Of a DNA stretch of 64,000 nucleotides, positions 17,951 through 27,142 are shown piece after piece. Source of the stretch: Pseudomonadota bacterium. Its GTDB lineage: Bacteria > Desulfobacterota > Desulfobulbia > Desulfobulbales > Desulfocapsaceae. The notes below the pieces were generated by a model. That model worked only from the letters and a program-made list of their open reading frames with translations. It had not been told where the DNA came from and did not search any database. A program made the translations under genes and the position numbers. The DNA lies in assembly GCA_018821985.1 (NCBI GenBank), contig JAHJKP010000010.1:19631-83630 (forward strand), given 5' to 3'. Numbering within the stretch: position 1 is the first letter of the stretch; the number at the start of each line of letters is the position of its first letter.

Positions 17951-19030
17951 CTAACGCAGAAGTTTCAGGGCCTGGGTCACCATGAAGGGAAGCACCTGCA
18001 GATCAGAAAGTTCCTGATCTCGTAAACGCTCATCCAGGGACAGCAGGGCAGGCACGATAAAACGGGCGAAAAAGGCCTTGCCCCGTACCCTGCTCAGAAA
18101 TGAGAAGGCGCCGATAATCTGCAGATTCCGCTGCAGGGCGAGAAAGCAATATTCCCGCCGAAACTGGCGGGCGTCCACAGGATACAGGGCCTTTAGGGCA
18201 TCAAGATACAAGCGGATAAGCTCTTCCTGAAACGGGGATGGTAGGGCGGTGTAGGGGTCAATAAGCAGAGAGGCCAGATCGTAGCCCAGAGGCCCCATTC
18301 TTCCCCCCTGAAAATCGATGAAGCTGAGCTGACCGTTCTGCACCATGATGTTCCTCGACTGAAAATCCCGGTGCAGAAACAAAGTGGCCGGTGCCTGTGA
18401 GGCCGCGGTTGCAACCCATTCGAACTCTTCTTTAATTCCCGGCAGGAGTTCCTGGCCCAACAGTTCCTGCCAGAATGCCCGCAGAAAATAGCCGGATTCC
18501 CGGTTCAGCATCAGGGGACGGTCATATTCCCTGGTATCCCAGCACCAGTCGCAGTTAAAATCAACAGCGCCATGAATCTGCATCAAGGCCAGTTGCTGCA
18601 CGGCCTGAACATACCAGGGGCGAAGAGCAGGCAGATCCAGCTCCCCCGACTGATTGCGGCTCTGCTCCACCAGATCATGGAGTTTTACATCCCCAAGGTC
18701 CTCGAACAGCAACAACCCAGCTTCTGCGTCCCAGCCATATTGGGCCGGAACCCGGACACCACGTTCATGGAGATGGACGCCGATCAACCGGGATGATCCG
18801 GCTTCCTGCATATCCTGCTCTGTCCTGCCGGCAGGGGCCACCGCCAGACAGATTTTCTCTCCATCCTTGCGCCCGACCCGCCAGAATTTCCGGCTTGAGC
18901 CGTCACCTGCCAACCGCTGCACCACCAGGGATGTCAGCGGTTCTTCAGCCTCTCCCCGGGAAAGAAGACCGGAGTCACGGAGCAGGGGAACAAGCTCCAG
19001 TACGTTTTCACTTTCATTTTTCTGAGTCAT
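17951..19030 (-). CDS. AmgK-like sugar kinase (APH phosphotransferase fold)
   Basis: About 359 residues with the aminoglycoside-phosphotransferase kinase fold. The catalytic loop is LHRDFQSRNIMV and the metal loop is FIDFQGGRMGPLGYDLASLL, which closely follow AmgK, the kinase that phosphorylates the anomeric OH of N-acetylmuramate and N-acetylglucosamine in Pseudomonas cell-wall recycling. A MurU-like nucleotidyltransferase, the expected partner, is encoded 2.8 kb away on the same strand. I start at the ATG at 19030; the frame is open to a TTG at 19087. Other small-molecule kinases of this fold remain possible. Confidence 0.72.
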   Translation of the reverse strand: MTQKNESENVLELVPLLRDSGLLSRGEAEEPLTSLVVQRLAGDGSSRKFWRVGRKDGEKICLAVAPAGRTEQDMQEAGSSRLIGVHLHERGVRVPAQYGWDAEAGLLLFEDLGDVKLHDLVEQSRNQSGELDLPALRPWYVQAVQQLALMQIHGAVDFNCDWCWDTREYDRPLMLNRESGYFLRAFWQELLGQELLPGIKEEFEWVATAASQAPATLFLHRDFQSRNIMVQNGQLSFIDFQGGRMGPLGYDLASLLIDPYTALPSPFQEELIRLYLDALKALYPVDARQFRREYCFLALQRNLQIIGAFSFLSRVRGKAFFARFIVPALLSLDERLRDQELSDLQVLPFMVTQALKLLR

Positions 19031-19117
19031 GCGTACAATAGTACCTACTGTCGCAGAAGATGTGCAAGGAGAAAAAGGGCCCTGCAATAATTTTACAAAA
19101 CTTTACGAGATCACCCC

Positions 19118-20650
19118 ATGGAACCCTCGCAAGCTCCCGATATTTTCAGAACCTCCCTCTTCAATCCCCAGGAATTCACCATCACCTTCGAACTGGTGCC
19201 AGGACGGGGCTCGGGAGGAAAACGACTGGAAGGTATCCTCAGTTTTGCCGAAGAGGCCAAAAAAGATGGCCGGATCAAGGCATTATCCATCACCGACAAT
19301 CCTGGAGGCCATCCCGCACTCGCCCCCACTTCCTTAGGAATTGAGATCCAGTCCATGGGACTTGAACCATTGATCCATTTCTCCCTCAAGGACAAAAACC
19401 GGAACATGGCTGAAAGCCAGCTCTTTGAATGCCACCGTCACGGACTTCTCAACCTGCTGGTCCTCGGTGGTGACTATCCCCGTCACGGCTTCCACGGTCA
19501 GGCCATGCCGGTCTTTGATCTTGACTCTCCCCAGCTCCTCCGCCTCATAGATCGCCTGCGGCAAACTCCTCCTCTCGGGGGAAATGTCCCTGGCTGCGTC
19601 ATGCCACTGCCCTCTATGGATTTCCTGGCAGGCTGCGTGGTCTCACCCTTTAAGACCATGCAATCCGAGCAGATCTTCCAATATGCCAAGCTACTCACCA
19701 AGGTCTGCTCTGGCGCCCATTTTGTCATCAGCCAGCTTGGCTTTGATATGGCCAAATACCAGGAACTACTTTTCTTCTGCCGCCAGCACACAATCACCCT
19801 GCCACTTCTCGCCAGTGTCTTTATTCCCAGCATGAAGGTGGCCGAGATCATGTGCCAGGGGCAGGTTCCCGGCATTCTCTTTCCAGAATCCCTGATGAGA
19901 CTTATGCAGGAGGAGGCTACAAGTCCGGACAAAGGGGAAGAGGCCAGGTTGCTGCGGGGAGCCAGAATGGTGGCTGCACTCAAACACATGGGCTATGCCG
20001 GGGTTCATCTCGGCGGCAATAATCTTACTTTCAGCAAGATAGCCTTTCTGCTTGATCAGGCGGAATCCATTGCAGCAACAGCCAACATGGAGGAAATACG
20101 TCACCAGGTGAATTTCCCGACTCCATCCACCTGGTATATGTTTCCCGAGTCAGGACAACAAAGAGACACTCCCCATAAGCCATCAGCGCTCTTTCGCATC
20201 AACCAGCAGATCCACGACTCCGCATTTCTACCAACGGGCCTCATTTTCCCCCTGGCCAAAAAGATCAGCCTTAAGGTTGATCATAACAAACAAGCCCGTC
20301 GCCTATACACCTTTTGTGAACACCTGATCAAAACTCTTTTCTTCCACTGTCGCATGTGCGGAGACTGCACCCTGGCCGAATCCAGTTATCTCTGTCCGCA
20401 GTCCGGTTGCCCCAAGAGAATGATCAACGGTCCCTGTGGCGGTTCCCTGCATGGTTTCTGTGAGGTCTATCCCCAAGAACGACTCTGTTTCTGGGTCAGA
20501 GTTTACCATAACAACCCCGCCGGTCACCTAGGGTCTTTGTCTCATTGTCCGCCCCTTCCCCCTAAGGACTGGTCTCTTCAAGGAAGTTCGTCGTGGATCA
20601 ATTATTTTGCTGGACGTGACCACAATAAGCTTCTTTCTGACCCTCAATAA
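19118..20650 (+). CDS. Methylenetetrahydrofolate reductase fused to MTHFR C-terminal (MetV-like) domain
   Basis: A 510-residue protein. Residues about 15-310 follow the MetF barrel (FTITFELVPGRG, LSITDNPGG, LVLGGDYPRHG, FVISQLGFD). The last 130 residues carry the zinc/cluster-like MTHFR_C domain: CRMCGDCTLAESSYLCPQSG, CPKRMINGPCGG and a closing FWVRVYHN. In acetogens and related anaerobes these occur as separate MetF and MetV proteins; here they are one chain. It should make 5-methyl-THF, possibly in a Wood-Ljungdahl-type route. The Cys pattern suggests an iron-sulfur or zinc site for electron input. Confidence 0.87.
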   Translation: MEPSQAPDIFRTSLFNPQEFTITFELVPGRGSGGKRLEGILSFAEEAKKDGRIKALSITDNPGGHPALAPTSLGIEIQSMGLEPLIHFSLKDKNRNMAESQLFECHRHGLLNLLVLGGDYPRHGFHGQAMPVFDLDSPQLLRLIDRLRQTPPLGGNVPGCVMPLPSMDFLAGCVVSPFKTMQSEQIFQYAKLLTKVCSGAHFVISQLGFDMAKYQELLFFCRQHTITLPLLASVFIPSMKVAEIMCQGQVPGILFPESLMRLMQEEATSPDKGEEARLLRGARMVAALKHMGYAGVHLGGNNLTFSKIAFLLDQAESIAATANMEEIRHQVNFPTPSTWYMFPESGQQRDTPHKPSALFRINQQIHDSAFLPTGLIFPLAKKISLKVDHNKQARRLYTFCEHLIKTLFFHCRMCGDCTLAESSYLCPQSGCPKRMINGPCGGSLHGFCEVYPQERLCFWVRVYHNNPAGHLGSLSHCPPLPPKDWSLQGSSSWINYFAGRDHNKLLSDPQ

Positions 20651-20776
20651 TTATACCACACCCAACCCATCAATGAGATTTTCCGGACATCCCTTGCTTT
20701 CTCCTTTTTTTTCCTGTAAAAAAAATAAACATTGATTGCAGATGAATCATTTTTATCACCAAAAGGAGAAAAGGGT

Positions 20777-21781
20777 ATGAACAAAAGAATACAGTCAGCC
20801 TGGATGGCTTTAGGTCTTACCGCCATAACGGCTCTGCCAGTTTTTGCCGCGTCCAACAGCAATGTTTCACCTGAGCCGGTCACAATAACAACAGGACAGG
20901 CCAAGGCGGAGATTATGCTTGGTGTTGAATCATGGTCAGGGGACAATACCTATCAGATAGGATATCCTGTCCACTGGTTTGACGGGGTGGTGGAAAATGG
21001 CTATTTCCCTTTCAGCCAACTGGAATTCCCCCTCGATATTTACATGCTTAGCGCCAAAGGCAATGCCGAATTTCGTGATACCTGGATGGTTTCCGCCTCT
21101 GTCAAAAAAGATATCTCCTCACCTGACGACCAGATGGTTGATCAGGACTGGCTTACAGCATCCAATCCCAGCCAACTCGACGTTTCTTCCAACAGTAATA
21201 TCAGTGAATTTGAAGGCTATGAATTTGACGTCAATGCCAAATATAAATTTTTCCGTGGGGAAAACTGGTCATTGAACGCAGGGGTGGGCTACATCTACCA
21301 AAACTGGCAATATACCGCCAACCTTGTCCAGCAATACTCGCCTTCCGGACAGACAGGATATGACTATCTGGGTGATGGTACACCTGCCATCAAATACAAA
21401 CTTGAATATAAGATCCCCTATATCCAGATAGGCGGCAAAGTCGATCTGGCTAAGCAATTCTCTGTGGAGGGCAACGTCAGCTACTCTCCTCTGGTTACAG
21501 CTGAAGATGTCGACCAACACCTGCTCCGGGAAAAGGTCAATAAAGGTGACCTTGATGGTTATTCATGGATGTTCAACATCAAAGGGAAATATGATTTCAC
21601 TGAACACTGGTTCATGGCTGCATCCTACGACTTCAAAAAGATGAAGACGGACGGGACTATGAGTGCAGAATTTTCCGACACCTACCTGTATATTTATGGA
21701 GTGATCCCCAACCATACGGTATATGAAGAATTGGATTCGACCCAACATGCTGTGGCCTTGAATATGGGATACACCTTTTAA
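20777..21781 (+). CDS. Omptin-family outer-membrane protease
   Basis: Protein of 334 residues with a Sec signal peptide (cleavage near PVFAA, residue 25) and alternating beta-strand pattern ending in Phe, as in outer-membrane barrels. Two blocks match the omptin catalytic pairs: MVDQDW with Asp122 and Asp124 (OmpT Asp83/Asp85), and DVDQH with Asp246 and His248 (OmpT Asp210/His212). The strand KLEYKIPYIQIGG corresponds to the OmpT strand before the second pair. It therefore should cleave peptides at the cell surface. I chose the ATG at 20777 with AAGGAG upstream. It stands alone, followed by a GC-rich terminator. Confidence 0.82.
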   Translation: MNKRIQSAWMALGLTAITALPVFAASNSNVSPEPVTITTGQAKAEIMLGVESWSGDNTYQIGYPVHWFDGVVENGYFPFSQLEFPLDIYMLSAKGNAEFRDTWMVSASVKKDISSPDDQMVDQDWLTASNPSQLDVSSNSNISEFEGYEFDVNAKYKFFRGENWSLNAGVGYIYQNWQYTANLVQQYSPSGQTGYDYLGDGTPAIKYKLEYKIPYIQIGGKVDLAKQFSVEGNVSYSPLVTAEDVDQHLLREKVNKGDLDGYSWMFNIKGKYDFTEHWFMAASYDFKKMKTDGTMSAEFSDTYLYIYGVIPNHTVYEELDSTQHAVALNMGYTF

Positions 21782-21802
21782 AAATCCCACCTTCAAAAGA
21801 CC

Positions 21803-21842
21803 AACAAGGGGGGGGGGAGGAAACAAGCCCCCCTTTGTTTTG
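21803..21842 (+). terminator. Terminator between convergent omptin and nucleotidyltransferase genes
   Basis: A run of ten G residues faces CCCCCCTTTG across a short loop, followed by TTTTGTT on the + strand. Since the arms read CAAAGGGGGG on the reverse strand too, it may serve both genes. The ten-G tract is a possible replication-slippage site. Confidence 0.6.
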
Positions 21843-22727
21843 TTACTGAACTACCAATTGATCCACAACCCTCTGACCATCGGCAATCACAGCCCCATCC
21901 CAGACCACTGATCGCTGCAGATAGCTATTTTTGCCAAGGACAGCATCTCCCACGCAGGCCCAATCACGCAACAGAAGACCACGCCCTATTTTTTCCTTGC
22001 CACCAAACAGAAAAGGACTCTCTACCGACAATCCCAGCTCTGGCCAGAGAGGAATTCCCCCGGTCAACAGGCCAGCATGGAGTGCCAGATAATCGTCCAC
22101 CGTTCCCATATCCGTCCAGAAACAATCATCCACACGAGTGACGGCAATCGGCTGTCCCTGCTCGACGAGTTGACGATACAAGTCAATAATCGAATATTCT
22201 CCTTGCGCAGGAATTCCTGACAGCACTTCAGGTTCCAGGACGTGCAGTCCGGTAAAGGCCAGCAGTTCCCCTTTGCACCGATCATCAAAACTGCAGACCC
22301 GATCATCCTGAACGGCCACCGTATTGAAACGAGAGCAATCATGCATGGCCAAGGTCACTGGTGCCCCTTTTCTTATATGGCTCTGGTAGAGATGCTGGTA
22401 GTCAATGGTATGATAGATATCTCCATTGGTCACCAGCAGAGGTTCATCCCGGAACTGATCAAGGGCCAGTCGCAGGCCACCTCCCGTTCCGAGGACAGAT
22501 TTCTCCTCCTGCACCAATACGCCGGGAATCCCTTGCAAGGCGTGAACGATCTGTTCACACAGATAATGACAGTTGACCACAATATGATCACAACCGGCCT
22601 GTTGCAGACGTTGAATCGTAAGCAGCAACAAGGGATGATTGAGGATGGGAAAAAGGGGTTTAGGACGAATGAGGGTGTAGGGCAACAAGCGGGTTCCGAA
22701 ACCGGCTGCCAGGATCATGGCCTGCAT
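21843..22727 (-). CDS. Sugar-1-phosphate nucleotidyltransferase (MurU-like)
   Basis: About 294 residues. The N-terminus MQAMILAAGFGTRLLPYTLI then RPKPLFPILNHPLL is the nucleotide-binding signature of sugar-1-phosphate nucleotidyltransferases, and VTNGDIY is the metal-binding Asp motif. It most resembles MurU-type enzymes (UDP-MurNAc formation from MurNAc-1-P), but it is about 70 residues longer than MurU. The extra C-terminal part (KIGRGLLLRDWACVGDAVLG onward) looks like a short left-handed beta-helix. It follows lpxI directly; a TTG overlapping the lpxI stop at 22772 is an alternative start. GDP-mannose-type synthesis cannot be excluded. Confidence 0.75.
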   Translation of the reverse strand: MQAMILAAGFGTRLLPYTLIRPKPLFPILNHPLLLLTIQRLQQAGCDHIVVNCHYLCEQIVHALQGIPGVLVQEEKSVLGTGGGLRLALDQFRDEPLLVTNGDIYHTIDYQHLYQSHIRKGAPVTLAMHDCSRFNTVAVQDDRVCSFDDRCKGELLAFTGLHVLEPEVLSGIPAQGEYSIIDLYRQLVEQGQPIAVTRVDDCFWTDMGTVDDYLALHAGLLTGGIPLWPELGLSVESPFLFGGKEKIGRGLLLRDWACVGDAVLGKNSYLQRSVVWDGAVIADGQRVVDQLVVQ

Positions 22728-22768
22728 CAGAAGGAAAAAGTGGGAAAAGGAAAGAAAAAAAGAGCCAT

Positions 22769-23611
22769 TCAAAACTCCAGGGTACCGTCAGGATTTTCAA
22801 CAACCCCGACCACCACCAAGCCCGCCTTATCTGCCGCCTTAACCATGACCTCACGATCAAAGAGCAGGGATTGACCAGCCTCCACTGCCAGCACCGCAGC
22901 CTTGACGCTGGCCAGGCTTTCAACTGTTTTCAATCCGGTTGCCGGTAGATCAAAACGAAAATCCTGGGACGGTTTCCTGACTTTGACCACCACAGCCTTC
23001 TCCCTGGCCAGCCCTCCACCACGAAGAATGGTGGCGTCAGTTCCTTCGATGGCCTCTACCGCCAGTACTGACAGATTTCTTACTACCACACACTGTCCAA
23101 TATCAAGCTGACCTATAGCCCGAGCATTGCGCCAACCGAACTCAATATCGAGACGTTGTTCGCGACTTGGCTTCTTTTTGGTAAGAATTCCTCCGGGAAA
23201 CAAGAGATGGCGCAGATATAACGTGGATTCCAGTACTTTGATATCCTCCCGTTCAAGGGCACTTGCCACTGCCCGAAGAATGGCGTCATCCTGCCTGGTA
23301 TCAATCTTGTTCCAAAGAGTTAACCCCTTCAAGTCAGGGAAGACATCCTTAAACACCTGGGTTTTGGTAATGGCACCCAAAAAAACCGTCTCCCCCACTC
23401 CTTCTTCATGAAAAAACCTGATTATCTTCCCAAGTTGACCAAGCTTCACCCAGCAGACCACGTCTGCGGCAGCGGCGACTTCCGGCAGGGTTTCTCCTTT
23501 ATGGGCAACCACCACCACAATCCGTCCAGCTTCCCTGGCTGCCTTGATAAAAAGAAGCGGAAATTGACCACTACCGGCAATAATACCTATTTTTTCAGGA
23601 TGAATATGCAT
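22769..23611 (-). CDS. lpxI: UDP-2,3-diacylglucosamine pyrophosphatase LpxI
   Basis: LpxI (DUF1009) cleaves UDP-2,3-diacylglucosamine to lipid X in lipid A synthesis, replacing LpxH in many bacteria. The 280-residue protein begins KIGIIAGSGQFPLLF and contains the family blocks EGTDATILRGG, KPSQDFRFDLPATGLKTV and AGQSLLFDRE. It sits between lpxA and the nucleotidyltransferase gene on the same strand, as expected for a lipid A cluster. Confidence 0.92.
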   Translation of the reverse strand: MHIHPEKIGIIAGSGQFPLLFIKAAREAGRIVVVVAHKGETLPEVAAAADVVCWVKLGQLGKIIRFFHEEGVGETVFLGAITKTQVFKDVFPDLKGLTLWNKIDTRQDDAILRAVASALEREDIKVLESTLYLRHLLFPGGILTKKKPSREQRLDIEFGWRNARAIGQLDIGQCVVVRNLSVLAVEAIEGTDATILRGGGLAREKAVVVKVRKPSQDFRFDLPATGLKTVESLASVKAAVLAVEAGQSLLFDREVMVKAADKAGLVVVGVVENPDGTLEF

Positions 23612-23724
23612 GGAGAAAATCTAAGCCGCTGTAAAAAAATAATATTGTCATTTGATTGGCTGTGGCGGCATAAGGTCCGTAACGAAATTGAGAAGAAGGC
23701 CGCCTTGTTATTTCGTAATGGCTC

Positions 23725-24519
23725 CTAATCTTCGGTGCGCTTAGCCACTCCACGTTTCGAACTCTCAAAAAAATGGACCAGGGATTCCACCTCTGCACAC
23801 TCAGGAAGTTCCTTACGTACATGTGCCAAGGCATCTGCCTGTAATAAATCAGGAGAACGAAAAAGAATACGAAAAGCCTGATCCAGCTTGCCGATAATCT
23901 CTTTGCTGAAACCATGCCGCCTGAGACCAACCTTATTAATTCCAGAAACCCGCATTCGACTCCGGGTACCAGTAACAATCACATATGGGGCAACATCAAG
24001 ACTGATTCCCGACATACCTCCGATATAGGCATAAGCACCAATACGACAAAATTGATGGACGGCCACCAGACCACTGATGGAGACATGCTCATCCACTTCC
24101 ACATGGCCGGCAAGGGTCGCTACATTGGCCATAATCACATGACTGGCAATGTGGCAATCATGGCCGATGTGACAATAAGCCATGAACAGATTCTTATCAC
24201 CAATGACTGTTTTACCTCCACCCTTTACGGTGCCTCGATGGATGGAGGTGTATTCACGGATCTGATTCTGATCACCGATGATCAATTGCGTGGGCTCACC
24301 GGCATAACTGAGATCCTGGGGCGGTGTACCAATGGAGGTGAAAGATCCGATCACATTCCCCGCACCAATTGTAGTCAGACCGGCAATCACTGCATGCGGT
24401 TCAATCCGGGTTTCAGGACCAATACGAACCCCTTTCTCTATAACGGCATAAGCCCCCACATGAACTGTAGAATCAAGCTCTGCCTTTTTATCAATAACTG
24501 CTGTTGGATGTATGAACAT
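23725..24519 (-). CDS. lpxA: UDP-N-acetylglucosamine acyltransferase LpxA
   Basis: First enzyme of lipid A synthesis: it moves a 3-hydroxyacyl chain from ACP to UDP-GlcNAc. The 264-residue protein has the left-handed beta-helix hexad pattern from its first residues (IHPTAVIDKKAEL), the catalytic His in MAYCHIGHDCHI, and SGLVAVHQFCRIG. The C-terminal helical part (EIIGKLDQAFRILFRSP) is typical. Gap to lpxI is 113 bases. Confidence 0.95.
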   Translation of the reverse strand: MFIHPTAVIDKKAELDSTVHVGAYAVIEKGVRIGPETRIEPHAVIAGLTTIGAGNVIGSFTSIGTPPQDLSYAGEPTQLIIGDQNQIREYTSIHRGTVKGGGKTVIGDKNLFMAYCHIGHDCHIASHVIMANVATLAGHVEVDEHVSISGLVAVHQFCRIGAYAYIGGMSGISLDVAPYVIVTGTRSRMRVSGINKVGLRRHGFSKEIIGKLDQAFRILFRSPDLLQADALAHVRKELPECAEVESLVHFFESSKRGVAKRTED

Positions 24520-24664
24520 AAAATTCTCTATTACATTGTAAAAAAGCTCGAATAACCGATCAAGATGGCATCACACGAAACCTTTCTCTTAACCAGACAT
24601 CAGGAATGCGGGTAATATATTTCTAATAACAAGCAAAAAGTTTTGCCATATTGCCGTTGATAAC

Positions 24665-24706
24665 ACAAGGGCGGTTACTCCCGCAGAGGGGAATAACCGC
24701 CCTTGT
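24665..24706 (-). terminator. 13-bp hairpin after the repeat-protein gene (likely terminator)
   Basis: ACAAGGGCGGTTA pairs perfectly with TAACCGCCCTTGT around a 16-base loop, just beyond the stop of the 795-residue protein. There is no good T-run on either strand, so intrinsic termination is likely weak. Confidence 0.5.
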
Positions 24707-24742
24707 CAAACCTGTCATAAAAAAATTCACTAAAACAATCCG

Positions 24743-27130
24743 TTACTCCTCAGAAAAAAGATCATCCAAGTCATCGACTATTTTAGAAGAATAAGTCTCT
24801 CTCCCTTCCTTTGCAAGCACGGCGGAAATTAAACCCTGCTGCCAGCGCAAAACGTTGCAAGTCCCTTCAAAAAGTACCTGCTCACGTCGCCCATCAAGAC
24901 CAGTTTGTCTGAGACATACCAGTTCCAGTTTATCAGAGAGAGATTGAAGCAGGGTCAAAGATTCAGCATCTGCTCCCCCACGATTTGTATCAATATATTG
25001 AGCTACAGTGAGCAGAAGTTGGAGAAAAGTATTCTTTAGATATTGGCCCTGCCACCCCTGCCGCAACTTGTTTGTCTCAGCAAAGAAGGAAGGAAAAGCA
25101 GTTTCATATTCTTTCAAAAGAATTGAGGCAACGCATTTCTGAAGCCCTGCAAGAGATTCTTGTTCTAAACGAAGATCAGCCTCAGTTGCAATACGTGCAG
25201 TAATATCTGGAAGTTCATCAACCTCTACCTCGTCACCAACAGGTTCAAATATGACCTCAATATCTTCACCCTTTGCATCCGCAGGTATAGCAACGCCGAC
25301 ACCTTCAAAAACAAGGTCAGAAGCCGCTTCCTCAACTTCCGGGATTTCTGCCACTGGTTCTAAAACGGAAACTTCCTGTTCCTCTAAATCCGCTGGTGCT
25401 ATCTCTTCAATCTCAGCTGCACTAGGTGCCTCAGGGGTGAGCTCTGCTGAGACTAATTTTTCAGGGACATCATCACTGACCTGAACACTACTCTCCAGAG
25501 AAGCCTCCTCAATCTCTGCACCAAAAAAAGAATCAAGTCGATCCTCAAGATCAAACTCATCCTCATCAGGAGCATTGGTAAGTTCTGCTTCCCGAAAACC
25601 ATACTCCTCATCAGTGAACATCAGGGCAGGAGCCACTTCACCTTGATCACGGGGTAAAGCAGCTTCTTCGGACTCATCATCTGCCTCGGTTTCAACATCA
25701 ACACCAGGAATTAGAGGTGCGGTCACAAATATTTCTTTAGTTGGTGGATTGTCTACAAAGGTCTCCTCGGTGAACAGACCTTGCTCACCTGCCTCGGCCA
25801 AGGCTGGCGCCAACTCTCCGCTCTGGAGAGGCAGGGCCTTTTCCTCGGAATCATCATCTGCCTCAGTCTCGACATTCACCCCTTCCAAAGCAATATCCGG
25901 CACTGGACCTAACAACTCAAATTCTTCTTCCTCACCAAACAGTTCGTCTAGTCTGGATTTTACCTCAGGGCCTTCTGGTGCCAAAGAAGTCGTTTCTCTA
26001 GCGACTTTCGCCGACTGATCGACAAGCACTTCTTCACCCAGAAAGCTTGCCACGCCTTTATCAATTTCATTCTTGACTACTTCGGAATCGGCACGAAAGC
26101 CATGAACATCCTCTGGCATATCAGCAAAGGCCGGTGTAAAGGTTCCACTTTCCTCCTCAAGCTCCTCTTCATCAGCCACTTCCTTTTCTGCTGAAAGAGA
26201 GGAGTCATCAACGGGAACCACGACTTCGGATGCAACTTTTGCAATTACTGCTTTAAAGGCATTAAATTTCGTGACTTCAGCCAGAAGAATTTCCTTTTCC
26301 TGTTCTTTGGACAGAACCTCATTATAAATTCTTTCCAAACCATTATAAAAAGAATGTAAAAGCTTAAAGGCATTGGGATGGGCATTACTTTTGGTGGAAC
26401 GAATATAATTTCCAAGAGCGCCAAGCCCCTGCAGAAAAATTAATTTAGCTCGGCTTTCACTGAAAATTTGTTCCAGCTTATTTACTTCGTCATTTAGACG
26501 AACAAGCTCTTTGTCACTAATCTCCCAATCTATACCCAGTACAATCGCCTTCAAATTCGTTAAAACATTCTTTTGCCCTCGTGAAACAGGCGAAGGGACC
26601 TCAACCGCCGGTGCAACTCTTTGAGACTCAGCAGCTAGCGAACCGACAGCTTCTATTTTCTTTTCTTGGGGAACAGGTGGGGTTATCTGGATCTTAAATT
26701 GATCAAATTTCTTTACATCCTGAAGTAATAACTTTTTTTTCTCTTCTTCACTCATGGTGGTAGAAGAGACTATTTTCTCAAGATCAGAATAAAAAGTAAG
26801 CAGTAACTTTATGGCATTGGGATGGGAATTTGCTTTTTCACTGGAAATATACCGACCAATCTTCTCCAGGGCCTGTAAATAAATCAGATTAATTTTATTC
26901 CCGGCCCAGACATCTTTCAGATCCTGCAGTTCATCATTTAACTGCTGGAGAATATCATCGGTTATCTCCCAGTCAATCGATAGTATAATTGTCTTGAGCT
27001 TGGCAATAGGCGCATCATCATCACCAAGGGGTTCAAACAAATCTACATAGTCGGTTGAGAACGATTCCTTGTACTCATCCGCACCAACGGTCAGGTCATC
27101 GTCATATTGTCGTCCAGTATGCTGTGCCAC
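24743..27130 (-). CDS. Acidic repeat protein of an MglA/MglB-type locus (unknown function)
   Basis: No family recognised. The 795-residue protein has two clearly related helical repeats (about residues 41-150 and 190-300; both contain an SIDWEI/GIDWEI block, LIYLQALEKIGRYI or LIFLQGLGALGNYI, and HPNAxKLLxxFYxxLE). A more distant third copy is at about 645-770. Between them is a long acidic, probably disordered stretch with an internal duplication (VETEADDDSEEKALP at about 420 and VETEADDESEEAALP at about 479). A short motif recurs: RLDELFGEE (393), RLDSFFGAE (531) and DLDDLFSEE at the C-terminus. Translation starts at GTG. The GTPase gene stops 12 bases upstream, so this is probably its effector or scaffold. 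The repeats loosely recall FimL/ChpA-type helical domains. Confidence 0.8.
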   Translation of the reverse strand: MAQHTGRQYDDDLTVGADEYKESFSTDYVDLFEPLGDDDAPIAKLKTIILSIDWEITDDILQQLNDELQDLKDVWAGNKINLIYLQALEKIGRYISSEKANSHPNAIKLLLTFYSDLEKIVSSTTMSEEEKKKLLLQDVKKFDQFKIQITPPVPQEKKIEAVGSLAAESQRVAPAVEVPSPVSRGQKNVLTNLKAIVLGIDWEISDKELVRLNDEVNKLEQIFSESRAKLIFLQGLGALGNYIRSTKSNAHPNAFKLLHSFYNGLERIYNEVLSKEQEKEILLAEVTKFNAFKAVIAKVASEVVVPVDDSSLSAEKEVADEEELEEESGTFTPAFADMPEDVHGFRADSEVVKNEIDKGVASFLGEEVLVDQSAKVARETTSLAPEGPEVKSRLDELFGEEEEFELLGPVPDIALEGVNVETEADDDSEEKALPLQSGELAPALAEAGEQGLFTEETFVDNPPTKEIFVTAPLIPGVDVETEADDESEEAALPRDQGEVAPALMFTDEEYGFREAELTNAPDEDEFDLEDRLDSFFGAEIEEASLESSVQVSDDVPEKLVSAELTPEAPSAAEIEEIAPADLEEQEVSVLEPVAEIPEVEEAASDLVFEGVGVAIPADAKGEDIEVIFEPVGDEVEVDELPDITARIATEADLRLEQESLAGLQKCVASILLKEYETAFPSFFAETNKLRQGWQGQYLKNTFLQLLLTVAQYIDTNRGGADAESLTLLQSLSDKLELVCLRQTGLDGRREQVLFEGTCNVLRWQQGLISAVLAKEGRETYSSKIVDDLDDLFSEE

Positions 27131-27142
27131 CGTGCATTCTCT

